From positions 10,602,001 to 10,666,000 of the forward strand of contig NW_020621936.1 in assembly GCF_003573695.1 (NCBI RefSeq): 64,000 nucleotides of DNA, in the 5' to 3' direction. Under the pieces are notes generated by a model, which was not told the DNA's origin, searched no databases, and saw only the letters and a list, made by a program, of their open reading frames with translations. Every line of letters begins with the position of its first letter. Within the stretch, counting starts at the first letter, position 1. The translations under genes and the position numbers were made by a program. Of this stretch, positions 60,840 through 64,000 are shown piece by piece. This DNA is from Papaver somniferum. Lineage: Eukaryota > Streptophyta > Magnoliopsida > Ranunculales > Papaveraceae.

Positions 60840-63059
60840 TGTCCCCAAGAATCGCATCAGGAAATTGTTGTTTTATAGCTGCCATGTCTTCTCAAGTTGC
60901 TTCCTCAGCAGTGGAGTGAGTCCATTGAACTAGAATATTATCTACTAGTTGTTGTTTCTTGATAACTCTGGTAGACAAGACATAGAGTGGAGAAATCTTC
61001 ATACAACCTTGAGAGTCCAGAGCTGGTAAAACTGTTTGAGGAAGTAACCCTGCACCAATCTTGGGCTTAAGCTGGGAGACATGAAACACTGGGTGTATTC
61101 TGGAGGTAGAGGGTAGTTTCAATTTGTATGTCACCTTGCCAAGCCTTGCAATGATTTGGTATGGACCAAAAAATTTAGCAGATAACTTTAAACTCCTCCT
61201 CAACTGAACTGAGCTTTGCCTGTAAGGTTGAAGCCTCAAGTAGACCCAATCACCCACCTTGAATTCTCTCTCAGATCTCTTCTTATCAGCCTGCTGTTTC
61301 ATCCTGTATTGCGCCTCTTCAAGAGTGGACTTAAGTATGATTCCCATGGCATGCCTCCTTTGTAAGTACTCTTCAACAGATTCATTAGTTGATGGATGAT
61401 GAGAGAAAATGCCAAATTGCTGGGGTTGGTATCCATAGAAGGCTTGGAAGGGTGTAGTCTTCAAACTAGAGTGATAAGTAGAGTTGAACCACCACTCTGC
61501 TAAAGACAACCAACTAACCCACTTGGTAGGCCTGTAACTTGTCATGCACCTCAAGTAAGACTCAAGACATGCATTCACACTCTCAGTTTTTCCATCTGTC
61601 TGAGGGTGGTATGCTGTACTCATGTGGAAAGCAGTTCCCATCATAGTGAATAGCTCTTGCCAGAAGTTACTAAGAAAAATACTGTCTCTATCTGAGATTA
61701 TGGTGGCAGGTAGCCCATGTAATTTGAAAATGTTGTCTAGGAATACCTTTGCTACAACTGAGGCAGTGAATGGGTGACTCAGGGGAAGGAAATGACTATA
61801 CTTGGTGAATCTATCCACCACAACCATGATGACCTCTCTGCCTTCTGATTTGGGATCCCAGTGATCAAATCCATGGATATATGCTTCCAAGCCTGATTAG
61901 GAACTGGAAGTGGCTGGAGTAGCCCTGCTGGTGATGTGTGTGGTACCTTGTGTTGTTGGCATATGTCACACTCTTTAATGTACTGGTACAAGTCCTTCTT
62001 CATACCAATCTAGTGGAAGTGTTCTTTGGCTCTCTAGTAGCTTGCCTGGGTACCTAAATGTCCTCCCATAGCTGAAGAATGAACTACATCTAAGACTTGT
62101 TGCCTTAAGGTTCCTTTGGATCCAATATAAACCTTATCCTTGTATCCGAGGATACCTTGTTTCAGTGTATAAGGAGGTCTGCTAGCAGGAGATATAGTCA
62201 GTTGTGGTATCAGTTCTTGTGCCACTTTATCTGAATTATAACTATCTTGAACTTCTAGTAGCCAAGTAGGTTGCAACTGTGAAATGAGCTGGCACTGTGA
62301 AAAGTTAGAATGTGGTACCTTGATAAGGCATCAAACACCTTATTATCAACTCCCTTCTTGTAACAAACTATGTAATCATATCCTAAAATCTTGGAAAGCC
62401 ACTTTTGCCGAGCCATAGAATGCAGCTTCTGCTCCATGAAGTACTTCAAGCTCTGGTGGCCTATGAAGATAGTAAAGTGGTTTCCCATGAGGTAAGGCCT
62501 CCATTTAGTTACATCCATTACTATGGCTAATAACTCCTTTTCATAAGTGGACATGGAAAGAAATCTGATTCCCAAGCCCTTACTGTAATAAGCAATTGGT
62601 TGCTTCTTCTGCATCAATGCTGCTCCTATTCCTTGTCACATGCATCAGTTTAAACTTCAAATGGCAGGTTGAAATCTGGTGAGACCAATATTGGAGTGGA
62701 AGTTACAATCCTCTTGAGAGTATCAAAAGCTGTTTGAGCACTTGGGTTCCAATGGAAGTTGTCCTTCTTTAATAAGTCTGTCAAGGGACTGCATATGATC
62801 CCATAGTTTTACACAAACTTCCTGTAATACCCAGTTAACCCTAGAAATCCCCTTAGCTCTTTCAAATTAGCAGGAACAGGCCACTGTAACATGCATTCAA
62901 TCTTTTTGGGGTATGCTGCCGCTCCTTCCTTCGAAATAATGTGACCGAGATATTCAACTTTATCCTGACCAAATGAGCACTTGTTGAGCTTGGCAAACAA
63001 GGTGTGTTGATTTAAGGTACTGAGAGTGATGTCTAAGTGTTTCAAGTGAGTATCCATAT
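60840..63059 (-). pseudogene. Ty3/gypsy polyprotein (RT to chromodomain-like tail), dead
   Basis: Domains on the minus strand: end of reverse transcriptase (AKLNKCSFGQDKVEYLGHII and LRGFLGLTGYYRKF, 63059-62810), then RNase H (YSKGLGIRFLSMSTYEKELL; its IGHQSLK has Gly where TDHQSLK is usual), a H2C2 zinc finger (VVHSSAMGGHLG, CDICQQHK), integrase core (DRDSIFLSNFWQEL, YHPQTDGKTESVN) and a C-terminus HPVFHVSQLKP then EDMAAIKQQFPDAILGDKN. That tail is chromovirus-like. Breaks: TGG to TGA just after EEAT near 60891, stops near 62035, frameshifts near 61850 and 62640, and loss of everything upstream of RT to the LTR at 63060. Confidence 0.92.
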
Positions 63060-64000
63060 TGAAAAAGCGGGGGTACAACAACCACACCCAATATTTCGCT
63101 TAGCAATCTATATGGACAAACTCCAATATACTTTCTAGAGAATCAACTAGACATTCAGACTCAATCTAGATAAAAAGTATATCAAAGAGTTTATATCTCA
63201 ATCTCTCGATTTGATGTTTACTCAAGCAAATAGAAATCTGCGAGTCTTTATCAAAGAGAGATAACTTGGATGGTACCAAAGACCAATATCCAAGTGTCAA
63301 TCAATTTAAATCAACAACGAAAAGGTCGGATATTCTAATTGATTGAACAACGCACAACATATGATATTTCAATTATATAAACAAATATAATGCGGAAAAG
63401 AAATAACACAGACACCAAAATTTTGTTAACGAGGAAACCGCAAATGCAGAAAAACCCAAGGACCTAGTCCAGATTGAACACACACTGTATTAAGCTGTTA
63501 CATACACTAGCCTACTCCAAACTAACTTCAGTCTGGACTGTAGTTGAACCCCAATCAATCTCACACTGGTCCAAGGTACAATTATGCTCTTACGCCTCTG
63601 ATCCCAGCAGGATGCTACGTACTTGATTCCCTTAGATGATCTCACCCACAACTAGGAGTTGCTACGACCAAAAGCCGAAGACTTTAATAAACAAATCTGT
63701 ATCACACAGAAAAGTTTACGATAATAGATAAATTCGTCCCCCACGAATATACCTACGAGTTTTGTTCCGTCTTTTGATAAATCAAGGTGAACGGGAACCG
63801 ATTGATAAACCAGACTTATATTCCCGAAGAACAACCTAGTATTATCAATCACCTCACAATAATCTTAATCGACGCAGCGAAAAAAGATATTGTGGAATCA
63901 CAAACGATGAGACGAAGTGTTTGTGATTACTTTTTTATCTTGCCTATCGGAGATATAAAATCTCAAGCCAATTATTACAATTGTACTCGTAACGATAGAA
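63060..64000 (-). repeat. LTR-family copy D, inserted in the gypsy RT, cut by window end
   Basis: On the minus strand it ends CCCCCGCTTTTTCA at 63060, immediately followed by the gypsy RT sequence. The segment 63310-64000 is collinear with copy B from 7815 to about 8460. This junction fixes the family's LTR end, and copies A and B fix its start (TGTTAGAGC). The left target half would be CATAT (63055-63059). The right half lies outside the window. Confidence 0.8.

Noticed and set aside
60840..63059. Endogenous pararetrovirus (caulimovirid) origin of the RT/RNase H sequence
   Set aside because: An integrase with H2C2 and DDE-type motifs and a chromodomain-like tail follows, which indicates a Ty3/gypsy retrotransposon.

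Overview
This is nuclear DNA of a flowering plant. It has spliceosomal introns, plant-only gene families (MET1, an AG peptide, the plant mobile domain) and many plant LTR retrotransposons, MITEs and PIF/Harbinger elements. A eudicot fits best. Papaveraceae (poppy) is only my guess. Three host genes look intact, and most of the rest is layered transposable-element (TE) sequence.

Layout. 1-10,055: LTR-type repeats, including an inverted pair, a 3' LTR next to a polypurine tract, and a clean solo LTR (3540-5705, target-site duplication CCAAC). 10,056-13,130: AT-rich, nothing recognised. 13,146-23,724: a 10.6-kb terminal-inverted-repeat element packed with paired AATCGG/CCGATT palindromes. It carries a broken plant-mobile-domain (PMD) gene, which is split by a younger minus-strand LTR retrotransposon (15,530-20,134, TSD ATTAC). 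24,357-33,658: the complete gene for a maintenance DNA methyltransferase (MET1 type; about 12 exons, 1561 codons), with E2F-like sites in its promoter and a small hAT-type MITE in an intron. 33,995-37,548: a tandem repeat, Harbinger-type MITEs and a 2.1-kb mini LTR element with a dead protease. 38,180-45,310: an RNase H relic and about 6 kb of decayed, mostly unreadable sequence. 45,944-46,123: a 59-residue arabinogalactan peptide gene. 47,062-51,628: a four-exon short-chain dehydrogenase gene (pterin aldehyde reductase type). Its third intron holds two near-identical ~300-bp repeats facing each other. 52,198-60,101: a 7.9-kb PIF/Harbinger element (TSD TTA) with a broken DDE transposase, five SANT/Myb-like modules in alternating orientation and three clusters of AACGG palindromes. 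60,840-63,059: a dead Ty3/gypsy polyprotein, cut by another LTR (63,060-end).

How the parts relate. The host genes do not form a pathway. MET1 copies CG methylation after replication and is the main enzyme that would keep the surrounding TEs silent. The AG peptide is a cell-surface glycopeptide precursor, and the reductase is a soluble metabolic enzyme. Best candidates for something undescribed: (1) the Harbinger element with five Myb-like modules and palindromes resembling the mitotic MSA/Myb site; (2) the PMD-bearing element built from AATCGG hairpins; (3) the inverted LTR pair inside the reductase intron, a possible natural hairpin-RNA source.
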